Shown here: positions 1 through 10,100 of the stretch, one piece after another
How positions within the stretch are numbered: position 1 is the stretch's first letter
Layout of the letters: each line of letters begins with the position of its first letter
NCBI GenBank assembly: GCA_036785325.1
Contig: JAXIVH010000033.1
Coordinates: forward strand, 2,426,010 to 2,490,009
Source of the DNA: Urophycis tenuis
Lineage: Eukaryota; Chordata; Actinopteri; Gadiformes; Phycidae
Reading direction: 5' to 3'
DNA: 64,000 nt
Position numbers and translations under genes: made by a program
Notes under the pieces: model-generated
Told to the model about the DNA's origin: nothing
Database searches by the model: none
Seen by the model: only the letters and a program-made list of their open reading frames with translations

Positions 1-735
1 TGACCAGATGTCCAAGCTGTTTGCATTCCAATCTGAATCATGACCATGCCAGAAGTATTTTCCTGTTTCCAAATGTTACTAATCTGTGTTTCGATATTAT
101 TTATCCGATCCCATGATGACTGTGAACCCATTTAACCCACATGACATGCTATATATATATATTTACAAGGCTGTCCGTCTGTGGTCCTACAGGGACCAAG
201 GGGAGTAGGAGGGCTGCCCCCTAGCGGCCCGCGTCTCGAACTACAGCCCGGCTGTCCTGCGTCTGTTGGACGGTCCAGCAGCCAATCGGTCTCAGAAATT
301 GGTTTCACATTCTTCCTGTTTACAGACATGGGAACATTTTGTTCCCTTCTCACATGATGTCAACATTACAACCTTTCTTATTGGACCTCAGATTGACATA
401 CTGCACATATTGTATACTGTAAATATTGTTATTTTTATTTTATTTTTCACTTTATTTATTTACTACCGCAGTACTTCCCTTTACTTTTTAATTGAGCCCC
501 AATACACCACAGCAAATTCCTTGTATGTAAAAATACTGATTCCTGATTCCTGACATGTGATATTATAAATACCGTTACAAGTCTACATCCTCTGCCGTAA
601 ACTCAACCATCACGAACCTATAAGCACCAACACTTAACCTTCTCTAACCTACATCTTGCGCCAGTGCAAAACATGTGGAAGCATGTGTCCTAGAAAACGG
701 ACGGGGAATCCTCACCTCCCCCAAGAGACGCGTCG
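1..735. other. Intergenic, possible LINE 3' tail
   Basis: No gene is recognised here. From about 340 to 555 the sequence turns AT-rich and ends in a short TGATTCC repeat after a stretch like the 3' tails of fish non-LTR elements (TTCCTTGTATGTAAAAATAC near 518-537). It may be a 5'-truncated LINE or SINE copy. The short ORFs on both strands have no recognisable content. Confidence 0.4.
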
Positions 736-739
736 TTTC

Positions 740-740
<1 letters not shown>

Positions 741-784
<44 letters not shown>
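741..784. repeat. (GACA)n microsatellite
   Basis: About eleven tandem GACA units. The region from here to about 1540 contains only short T/G-rich repeats and no supported gene. Confidence 0.9.
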
Positions 785-1607
785 GCGTTTCGTCGTTTTC
801 TTAATAGTGCTGCCATCTAGTGGTGGAAACCAAGAGCAGACGTCTCTCCATTTTAAGCAACACTCACTTTCCCTCTCAATCTGTGTGTGTGTGAGTGAGA
901 GTGTGTGCAGTAGCAACAGGTCTACCGAGCCGCGAGGCAGACTCCCTACATGCCTGGAGGCGGGGGGCAGACAGGTGGGCGGGGCCTATCACAGGCCTGA
1001 CGCTGTCTGGATGCAAAGACAACTTCAACACATGCTTCTGAAGTAAAGGGCCTACCCTAGCTTTAGCTTTGCCTTAAAGGTATCCTTCACCGAAAACCAG
1101 TTTAGTATGGTGTGTGTGTAGTATTGTGTGTAATAGTGTGTAGTATGGTGTGTGTAGTATAGTGTGTAATAGCCAATCAGAGGTGATACATTTAAATGTC
1201 ATGAATATAGAATTACTCTTTTATATATTTTAATATTCATGAAGAGCCTAAATCCTGTCTCCCCCCTTCCTTTTCCACCAAACTAGAGCAGCCTGAAACA
1301 GAAGCACCACAGCATTGATTTCACTAACACCGGCTTCATTAATTAACAATGCAATGACACCTTTATTTTAGGCCTACATTCATTTAGTTTCAATATTACC
1401 GATGATAATAATAATTTAGTTTATTCAAGCTACTGGAAGTGGGTGGAATCCATGGGATTTGTTTTCCTGTGAGGCCGGTGGAATATCTTCCTGACGGACA
1501 GGAAGTGAGGGGATATCCTGTCAGGACAGACAGCAGCCAGGCAGGATGACAGCTCCTGTGAGTCCTAAATGTATCGGCTATGTTAGAAAGTACTTGTTAT
1601 CTTATCA

Positions 1608-1812
1608 TGTGTGTGTGTGTGCGTTTCTGTGTGTGTGTGTGTGTGTTTCTGTGTGTGTGTATGTGCGTGTGTGTGTGCGTGTGTTTCTGTGTGTATGTGT
1701 GCGTGTTTCTGTGTGTGTGCGTTTCTGTGTGTGTGTGTGTGTGTGTTTCTGTGTGTGTGTGCGTGTGTATGTTTCTGTGTGTGTGTGTGTGTGTGTGTGC
1801 GTTTCTGTGTGT

Positions 1813-1875
<63 letters not shown>

Positions 1876-2067
1876 TCTGTGTGTGTGTGTGTGTGTGTGC
1901 GTGTGTGTGCGTGTGTGTGCGTGTGTGTGCGTGTGCATGTGTGTGTGTGTGTGTGCGTGTTTCTGTGTGTGTGTGTGTGTATGTGTGTGTTTCTGTGTGT
2001 GCGTGTGTGTGCGTGTGTGTGTGTGTGCATGTGTGTGTGTGCGTGTGTGTGTTTCTGTGTGTGTGTG
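1608..2067. repeat. Long interrupted (TG)n microsatellite
   Basis: About 460 bp of TG repeats, broken at intervals by CG, AT and TTTC units (recurrent TGTTTCTGTG). Long ORFs on both strands here (Cys-Val or His-Thr repeats) are artefacts of the repeat. Confidence 0.95.
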
Positions 2068-3162
2068 TGGAGGTCATGATCTGTCAGAACTCTAATCTCC
2101 AGGAAGTGGTGGAGGCTCACAGCTTCATGTTTCCAGGAGCAGCCTCTGTTCTCTGATGACACACTCATCGGGCAGCTGTGAACAAGGATGATCTTTAGAC
2201 CACGAGGTCTCTCAGGGAAAACCTCTTTTTGGAGTTCATTTCATGTCCTCTGACTCCTGAACTGCCCCTCCAGCTGAGAGCCCTCCCTCCTGGTTCTGTC
2301 CGGACCCAGACCCCCAGGACCAGCTGGGTCCGAGCAGGGAGGTCCTGAACACGCAGCGCCGGCTCGCTGGCTGAGCTTAGCGCGGAGGCTGGACGCTCGG
2401 TGTGGAACATGTGGAGAACAGCCCTGAGATCTCCTGAAGGACCATAGCCTGGTGTAAACAAGGCTGGGCCAACGTCAACAGCAGAGTGTCAGCAAGCCGT
2501 CCAGTCGAGAAGCTTCTCAACAAGTCTGCTTCCACACGTTCCTTCTGCTCCGCCAGCAGACGACAGCAGAGATGTTGTTAAGCAAAACATTCGACAGTCG
2601 GGTGGAGAAACCTTCCAGAGTGTTTGGAACGACAATCCAACACATCACTTTGAGGTGTTCATTCTGCCCTCCCAGGTGGTGTTTACAATGTCCATTGCGT
2701 TGTCATGGAGTTCTCAAAGATCCTAGAAGGTTTCCCCAACATGGTCGCTATGAATCAGGACAATTCAAGCAGCAGCGCTCCTCATGACTTGTGGAGTCAA
2801 GCAGGTTCTCAGCCACCTCTAGAGTGCCTGAGTCTGCATGCCGCTCTGCAGAAGGGCTCAGATCAGGTGTGTTCAGAGGGGAAGTCTTCTTCTACGTAAG
2901 ACAGGAAACGGATGTGAAAGCAGGTTGGGCTGTCTCCACATCCCTGCTTTGAAACACCCATCTCTCTCAGTCACACCTCATGCTGTGTGGCTATGGCTAG
3001 AGAACCTGATGGGGAGGTTCTCTTGTCCTTCCATTGTACCCTCAAACCACTGGTTAACTACACCCTGATGACCTGATAACACCCTGATAATACAAATGAC
3101 AAGAGAGAGAAGAGTTCATATGATGTTAATTTAAGAAACACACTTTGAAGCAGGAATCATTT
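2068..3162. other. Intergenic, nothing recognised
   Basis: Unique-looking sequence of mixed composition upstream of mgat2. Short ORFs occur on both strands, but none has recognisable domains or splice-site support. Confidence 0.4.
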
Positions 3163-3251
3163 GTGGCTGGAGGCAGGGCTACGCACATGCAAATGACCTC
3201 ACACATGCAAATGACCCTTGAGGTCATGTGTGAAGCCCTGCTTCCAGCCAC
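3163..3251. repeat. Inverted repeat with two octamer motifs
   Basis: Outer arms at 3163-3180 and 3234-3251 (GTGGCTGGAGGCAGGGCT against its near-perfect reverse complement) enclose inner arms around CACATGCAAATGACCTCA and TGAGGTCATGTGTG. ATGCAAAT, the POU octamer, occurs at 3187-3194 and 3205-3212. It could be a small fold-back element or a regulatory palindrome about 0.7 kb upstream of mgat2. Confidence 0.65.
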
Positions 3252-3981
3252 GGCCGCTCCGTGGAGTGACAAGTAACTGCACCACTCTCTTTCAGACACC
3301 GAAAGCCCGCAGGCGAACTACATCAGGTTCGACCACTTCATGTGTCGTGTAGGTGGCCTGTGGACCGTTTGGAGGGTTGAGAGTGTAAGTGTGACTCAGC
3401 TGTGAGTGTCGACCTGTCGAACCCGAAGCCCTCAGTTGAGCAGACGCGGCAGACCTCGTTTGTTCAGTGGACTTTGTTGACTTGGCCTGGTTCGTCCCTC
3501 GGAAGTGTTCTATTGGCGCCGCTGAGGAGGTAGGAGGGTAGGAGGTAGGAGGTAGTGGCTCTGCCGTCTCCCGTTGGCTGCTTTGTACACGTCAGCAGTC
3601 AGCGTGCCTTCCTGTCGAAGATGGGTTCAAGTCCTCCATCCTCTTCCTGGTTTCAACTGTTCGCTAGTCACACGTCCCCCCGGCCAGTGGAAACTTCTCG
3701 GTGGTCGATATGCTCATAGTTCAACATTAGTGGCTCACAGGCGCCGTGTACCAGACCACCCGTCCGGGTTGTTCAGCTCCAGAGACGCGCTGGACGCCCC
3801 GCTGCGGACCGGTCGGTGGCCGTGTGGAGCAGCCGCGGCTCGCTGCTGTCACCTCCTAACTTCGGTGACACGACGTTACCAAACCAGGCAAGTTTACAAT
3901 GAGGACGGCGTCGATCCACCGGTGAAGCCAGGCCGATAGTGTCGAGTTTTCTTCGCGTCCCGTCCGCGCTCCTCGGAGAAC

Positions 3982-5241
3982 ATGAGGGTCCGCCTGGTGA
4001 GGCGCAACGCGCTGGTTCTGCTCGGCGTGATGTTCGTTATCGGGACGCTTCTGTTCTCCACACGTGTGCTGGTTGTGTCCGACTCTGAAGCGACCGACTC
4101 GAGGAGCTTCAAGGACAGCCACGTATCTCAGTCCGACCAAATGCTCAAACTGAACTTTGCCTCGGCGTCTGAATTGGCCAAATCTGTTTTGAATGCGGAT
4201 TACAAACAGTTCATTCTGAACGGAGACCGGTTCCCGGGCGAGCCCCAGCTGGTGCTGGTGGTCCAGGTCCACAACCGGCCGGAGTACCTGCGGCTGCTCA
4301 TCAAGTCTCTGGAGAACGCCGCCGAGGTCCACGGCTTCCTGATCATCTTCAGCCACGACTACTTTTCCGAGGAAATCAGCTCGATTGTGCAAGGCATCAC
4401 TTTCTGCAAGGTCATGCAAATCTATTTCCCGTTCAGCACACAGCTGTATCCCGACTCCTTCCCTGGGCCGGACCCCCAGGACTGCCCCCGGGACACCCCC
4501 CGGGACCAGGCCGTGAGGTCTGGCTGCCTCAACGCCGAGCACCCGGACTCCTACGGCCACTACCGCGAGGCGGGCATCACCCAGACCAAGCACCACTGGT
4601 GGTGGAAGCTGCACTTTGTGTGGGAGCGCGTGGCCGTGCTGCAGGGCTACCGGGGCTTCGTCGTGTTCCTGGAGGACGACCACTACGTGCTGCCGGACTT
4701 CTACCACCAGTACAAGGCCATGGTGGAGTACCGCGCCGCCAGCTGCCCCGACTGTGACGTCCTGGCACTGGGGAACCACGAGGTGCCGGACGCTGGGTTC
4801 TCGGCGCTGAGCGGCCAGCTGCTGACCACGGGCTGGAGCTCCACCAAGCACAACATGGGCCTGGCCCTGTCCCGGGAGGTGTACTACAAGCTGATGGGCT
4901 GCAATGAGGACTTCTGCACCTACGACGACTACAACTGGGACTGGACCCTGCAGCACCTGTCTGGGACCTGCACCTCCAAGCCCCTTAAGGTGCTGGCCGC
5001 GCTGGGCTCCCGGGTGCTGCACACGGGGGACTGCGGCCTCCACCAGAAGGAGCCGTGCAGGCCGGAGAGGGCGGAGCAGAAGGTGGAGGAGACCCTGCGG
5101 CTGGTGAAGGAGAGCCTGTTCCCGGGCGCCTTGGTCCTCAGCGCGGCCGAGCCGGTGGAGCACCGGCCCCACATGAAGAACGGCGGCTGGGGAGACCTCC
5201 GCGACCACATGCTGTGTAAGAACTACGCCAGACGCCTCTGA
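3982..5241 (+). CDS. mgat2: MGAT2, GlcNAc-transferase II
   Basis: Single-exon 419-residue protein recognised as alpha-1,6-mannosyl-glycoprotein 2-beta-N-acetylglucosaminyltransferase. The enzyme adds GlcNAc in beta-1,2 linkage to the alpha-1,6 mannose arm in the medial Golgi, committing N-glycans to the complex type. Visible are a short basic N-terminus, a signal-anchor segment at about residues 10-30 (ALVLLGVMFVIGTLLF), a stem, and the catalytic domain with LVVQVHNRPEYLRLL, the KHHWWWKLHFVWERV block and the acidic LEDDHYV motif. YDDYNWDWTLQ and the C-terminal KNGGWGDLRDH are family hallmarks. Human MGAT2 is 447 aa; the difference lies mainly in the stem. The start is the first in-frame Met before the anchor, and the intronless structure matches mammals. 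The long antisense ORF over it is a GC-rich shadow. Confidence 0.97.
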   Translation: MRVRLVRRNALVLLGVMFVIGTLLFSTRVLVVSDSEATDSRSFKDSHVSQSDQMLKLNFASASELAKSVLNADYKQFILNGDRFPGEPQLVLVVQVHNRPEYLRLLIKSLENAAEVHGFLIIFSHDYFSEEISSIVQGITFCKVMQIYFPFSTQLYPDSFPGPDPQDCPRDTPRDQAVRSGCLNAEHPDSYGHYREAGITQTKHHWWWKLHFVWERVAVLQGYRGFVVFLEDDHYVLPDFYHQYKAMVEYRAASCPDCDVLALGNHEVPDAGFSALSGQLLTTGWSSTKHNMGLALSREVYYKLMGCNEDFCTYDDYNWDWTLQHLSGTCTSKPLKVLAALGSRVLHTGDCGLHQKEPCRPERAEQKVEETLRLVKESLFPGALVLSAAEPVEHRPHMKNGGWGDLRDHMLCKNYARRL

Positions 5242-6400
5242 GAACCACACACACCTCCACGTGCACGCTCGCCTCCACGTGCACACTCGCCTCCACGTGC
5301 GCTGACTGGGACATCAGGAGGAGGTTCAGTTTCGGTCTTGACTGAAAGTCCTCCAGGGGATAGACCACCGTGTGTGTGTGTGAGAGAGTGAGACAGTGAG
5401 AGAGTGAAAGTGAGAGAGTGAGAGATGGAGCTAGATTTCTAGCTTGTGTTTTAGCACCTTTTTTAAAATCACCAAAGCGACACGATTGCCAAAGACTTCA
5501 AGTTTTGCTGATTTTAAAGCTGTTAAGCAAGTTTAGTTGTGTGTGTGTGTGTGTGATGGTACAACTTGAGAACTAAAGAAAATGTGCAAATGTTTTTATT
5601 TCAGGTGTGCTTTTGTTATGCAAAACATTTTCACAATGCTTTCTATTGTGAGCCAAAGTTGAAATAAATGCTAAATGTTACTGTGCTGCGACACAAGGAG
5701 GCTGAGCAGGTTAGTTTCCAGAAATACCCTCTTCCCAGTTCTTAATTTATGAATGTCTGAATTGTGTCTTGTCTTGTTTGATATTTGATTGAACTGTTTT
5801 GGAACGCCGTGATTGGGATTCCTGGACCCTCAGGTCCCTGATGCTGACAAAAGAGGATTTTGGTTGGAAGGCGAGTCTCGTGGGGCCCTGACGCAGCCAG
5901 GAGGTGGCAGGGTTCTCCACTTGAAAGAAAATCTTGAATAATTCACCAAATGTGCCTTTGTTTGTTTTGGATTCTCTTTTGGGGTTAATTATTGTGCCTT
6001 AAACTCAACATGAATCATTGAGCGAATGTATAGAATGTTCAGCTGTAATGTTATTCACTGACTTCATGTTTACACAAAACACGCTGCCTTTTGCATTCCT
6101 TAAAATACAGAAGAGAAAAAGATTGAAGTGAAATTTATTGGTTTACCAAAAATATTTTTCCAACCAAATGTGTACATTTTTAACAGTTATATTTGCTAAG
6201 CACAATCATTGTCTTTAAACACTTTTGATTTCGGGGACTATGCCTTACTTTGAGAAGATATATACTGTTAGTTTATGATTTAGTAGCTGGGTCAAATTTT
6301 CCTTTTTATTTCTGTTCATCACTTGAAATTCATTTTCACTGCACTGCTCACGCAATGCTTGTCAAAGTGGGGAAATTAAAACGTTTTACTGAATGAAGCT
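5242..6400 (+). other. mgat2: mgat2 3' UTR with two poly(A) signals
   Basis: AT-rich sequence after the stop, with AATAAA at 5663-5668 and ATTAAA at 6375-6380. The spacing suggests short and long 3' UTRs (inferred). Small GA and TG repeats lie at 5370-5420 and 5537-5555. No other gene is seen. Confidence 0.6.
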
Positions 6401-6478
6401 GGTTGTGTGTTCGTGTCTATAGCCTCATTACGGGCTGGTCTTCCAAAGAGGGGGAGCGCCTGACCCCTGATCAGTTTG

Positions 6479-6700
6479 TGACGTCATCACAGTCGGGCGT
6501 GCAGCCAACAGAAAGAGTCAGAGCTGATTCCGGATCGTGCGTTATACATCGCGCAATCGTCACGTGACCAAATTATCTGCTCCTATTGGTCAAACGCGAC
6601 CTTAGGTTTATTTCCTGATGCGCTCCCATTGGCCAGAGTCTACCTTTGGTTTATTTCCGGAAGTGAGTTGTTGTTGCTGTCGGACTTCCCGAAGAATCTC
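6479..6700 (+). promoter_or_regulatory. brox: brox promoter region
   Basis: Clustered consensus sites lie just upstream of the brox 5' exon: a full CRE TGACGTCA at 6479-6486, a palindromic E-box GTCACGTGAC at 6559-6568 (CLEAR/USF/TFEB type), two inverted CCAAT boxes (CTATTGGTC near 6593, CCATTGGCC near 6627) and an ETS-like CCGGAAGTG near 6657. There is no TATA box. This is a typical housekeeping layout; actual use of the sites is inference. Confidence 0.55.
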
Positions 6701-6723
6701 TCATCTCAGCTCACATTTTCAAG
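6660..6723 (+). other. brox: brox non-coding 5' exon
   Basis: The sequence ends at a strong donor (TTTCAAG then GTAAGG at 6724) and precedes the acceptor at 7176, six bases before the brox ATG. It is probably 5' UTR exon 1. The transcription start is not determined. Confidence 0.5.
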
Positions 6724-7182
6724 GTAAGGACGACCATCTCGTCTCCACCACGCATTTACCTCGACGCTTAGCGTTCCTCTTTCCGCTTAACGGTCCAACA
6801 CGTTGTTGTGTTTCCGTTGTGTTGACGAAGCTAACGCTAGCTGCCGCTGTAGCCTACGTCATGGAGGCTGCCCCTCTAGTATCGCTGTGTTAATGTCAAT
6901 ACTGGTTTTAAAACCAGCCTCTTACAGTGTACATGTGTGTATGTATGTAACATGTCCTAATATACATTCAACCGGTTGACTGGGTGAGGTACGACCGCAG
7001 GCTGCCGATGACGCTAGCCGTCAATCACAGGCTGTAACTCGTGTTGGGGGGTCGGTGTGTACCGGGGGGGGGGGGGGGCGTGTGGTGACGTCGTGTGAAG
7101 GATGGACTCTGGATATGCACCCACTCACATCTCTCATCTGTCCCCGTGTCTCATCTGTCCCGGTGTCCCGGTACAGCCCAGC

Positions 7183-10100
7183 ATGGCCCACTGGTTCCAC
7201 AGAAACCCCCTGAAGGCCACGGCCCCGGTCTCCTTCAACTTCTATGGGGTGGCCAGCAGCCCGGCAGCCAGCAAGATCTGCAAGTACGTAATGAGACTGC
7301 AACACACAGGGACGGTTTTATTCTGACCCCCTGGAGCCTGGGTTACAGTTGTTATCTGAACAAGGTGGTCGCTGGCACCCACAGTGGCTTTAAAGGTGGG
7401 CTCTGGTTATGCACCCACCCACATCTCAATTGTCATCTCTACTACCCTCCTAACCTCCTAACCCTACCCTCCTAACCCTACTCGCCTCATAACCCTCCTA
7501 ACCTCCTAACCCTACTAACCTCTTAACCCTACTGACGTTTGTTGGGATGTAACCATTTTCCCCGACAACTAAGAGAACAAAGAATTGTTTTGTTTGTCTA
7601 CCTGTCACCAACTCTTGGAATGTTCTGCAGCTGATGTTCTGTAGCTAATGTTATGTAGCTCAGGTGTTGTAGGTACTCTTGGAATGTGGTTGTAGCTAAT
7701 CTCTCATAGCTACGCCCAGTTTTGATTGTCTGCTCTGATTGTACACCTGCAGTAGGCTCCAGGTGAGGTCTGATGAATGACCAGACAGGTGATTCCTGTC
7801 CATGTAAATGATGAGTGTTCTGCTAAACCTGCAGCAACCTGAGGACCGACCGCGCGCGGCTGTTGGAGATGTTCACCGATGTCACCTGTAACCCCGACAT
7901 GATGAAGAGTGCCACTGATGCCTACTTCTCCCTGCTCCAGGGTACGGCAGGGGGGGAGCTAGAGAGACAGTAAAGGAACTGGAGTATTGTTACAGTATAG
8001 CATCTGAAGTATTGTTACAGTATAGCATCTGAAGTATTGTTACAGTATAGCATCTGAAGTATTGTTACAGTATAGCATCTGAAGTATTGTTACAGTATAG
8101 CATTTGAGGTATTGTTACACTATAGCATCTGCAGTATTGCTCCAGTATAGTAGCTGCAGTATTGCTACATATAGTAGCTGCAGTATTGTTGCTACATATA
8201 GTAGCTGCAGTATTGTTACAACATAGTAGCTGCAGTATTGTTGCTACATATAGTAACTGCAGTATTGCTACATATAGTAGCTGCAGTATTGTTGCTACAT
8301 ATGAATTTGAATTTCACACATTGAATGGGATCAACAAATAATTTTGAATCTTGAATATAGTAGCTACAGTATTGTTGCTACATTTAGTAGCTGCAGTATT
8401 GTGGGACTTGTGGGACCATTGCAGTGTAGAAAAAGAAAGGAGGAAAGGCTGCTCTGTTGAGGGTTGAATAATGTTCCAATTATCAGAAGAGTTGGAGGAT
8501 TTGTTCTCTGACTGCATGTGTGTTTAATTGCCAATTAGGAAAAGAAGGAGTGCGCACACATCACAAAAGTGCAGGTGCTGGACCAAAAAAATAATAACTG
8601 AGAAGAAATAATAAAGGTCTGCACACTGATTAGAGCTCCCAAACGTGAATTTATTTAGCACAACGTTTCGGACATGTTGTCCTTCATCAAAGGTGCCATG
8701 CCACCTTTGATGTGTGGGGACCTTTTTTAATTGCCAATTCACTGCTGTTTTAATGAACGTTCCTCTGAAATAGTTTAATGCTTGATATCCTGTTTCTCTG
8801 TCTTCTAACATCTGTGGACCAGTGGTTCTGCTACTAACGCCTGACAGCTTCTTGCTCCTCCTCAGGGTTCATCTCGTCTCTAGACGGAACCACGCAGGAG
8901 AACAAGATGAGATTCATCCAGAACTTCAAGTGGACAGACACCTTGCAGGGGAACGTGCCAAGGTAGACTCATACAGAACCGCAATGGAACAGAACCTGTG
9001 TGTTGGTCCATGAGCATGTTGTCCTTCCATGATATCAGTGGGTCTTTGCGTCAGGGGCATGGTGAAATGTGTGGGATACATCTCTAGCATACATACATAC
9101 ATACATACATCTCCTGTCTTTTATTTCAAGAGTTCCTGTGTTGAGCTGCATGTTGAGTTTTGGATTATTTGTGATTCAAACTAAATGTTGGTAAGAGTAA
9201 ATGAAAGCAAGCTGAATAGTTTGGGGACAGATGGAACTATCATTCTATGAGTTCTGGATCAGCAGTCTCTGGTTTTATTGTACAGCCCTGTAAGACATGG
9301 ACCACCGCGTGAAGCTCATCCTGCAGCTTACCTCCCCTTTCTCAACTACCTTTCCCACAGTGCTCAGCAGGACGCCATCTTTGAGCTGATCTCCATGAGC
9401 TACAACGTGGCCATCTGGTACACCAAGTTCGCCTCCCGAATGGCGGGGAAGGAGAAGTAGGTCCTGGGAGCTCCTAGTGTCATTATGTATCTGTTCTAAC
9501 ATGGCATCGTCATATCATACTACATGGAACCCGTCTATTTACTTCAGAGCTTGGATGTCAGATGCTACTGGAAAGGCCTCTTGCTAACGCCTGTCCTGTC
9601 CTAGTGTCACCGAGGCTGAGGCCAAAGACGTCCATCGAAGCCTCAAGATGGCCGCCGGCATCTTCAAACACCTCAAGGTGACCGCTCGTCCTGACGTGCT
9701 CTACTAGCTTCTCCTACTGTAAAGATAGCCTAGCGATAGCTTCCATTAGCTTCTTCATTGTATTCCTTCACTGTATAAAAGTCAGCACAGCAGGATTCCT
9801 CACAGGAACGCTCGGACCGCTTCAGCCTCCAGTGTTGGGTATTTCCATGTGGGCCTTGAGGGTTCATACCTTCTCTACGTGGTGGTCATAACAGCCCAGA
9901 GGGTGGAGACCTTCAGAGGGGCCATGGAGGGACCACTCCTCCCAGACCGTTGGGGCAGGAGGTGTGCAGGCAGAGAGGAAATAACAGGAACATAAGGAGG
10001 CCAGGAGAAGAAAGTCTGACGCTGTGCTGTGTCCTACAGGAAGACCACATCCCCCGTCTCATCACCCCGGCAGAGAAGGGGCGGGATCTGGAGGCCAGGG

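Noticed and set aside
1546..2168. Long Cys-Val and His-Thr ORFs
   Set aside because: Pure translation of an interrupted (TG)n repeat. The same holds for ORFs at 35944-36454, 42021-42212 and 44309-45203.
3856..5286. 476-codon ORF antisense to mgat2
   Set aside because: It mirrors the GC-rich mgat2 frame, has no recognisable domain, and extends only because third positions are G/C.
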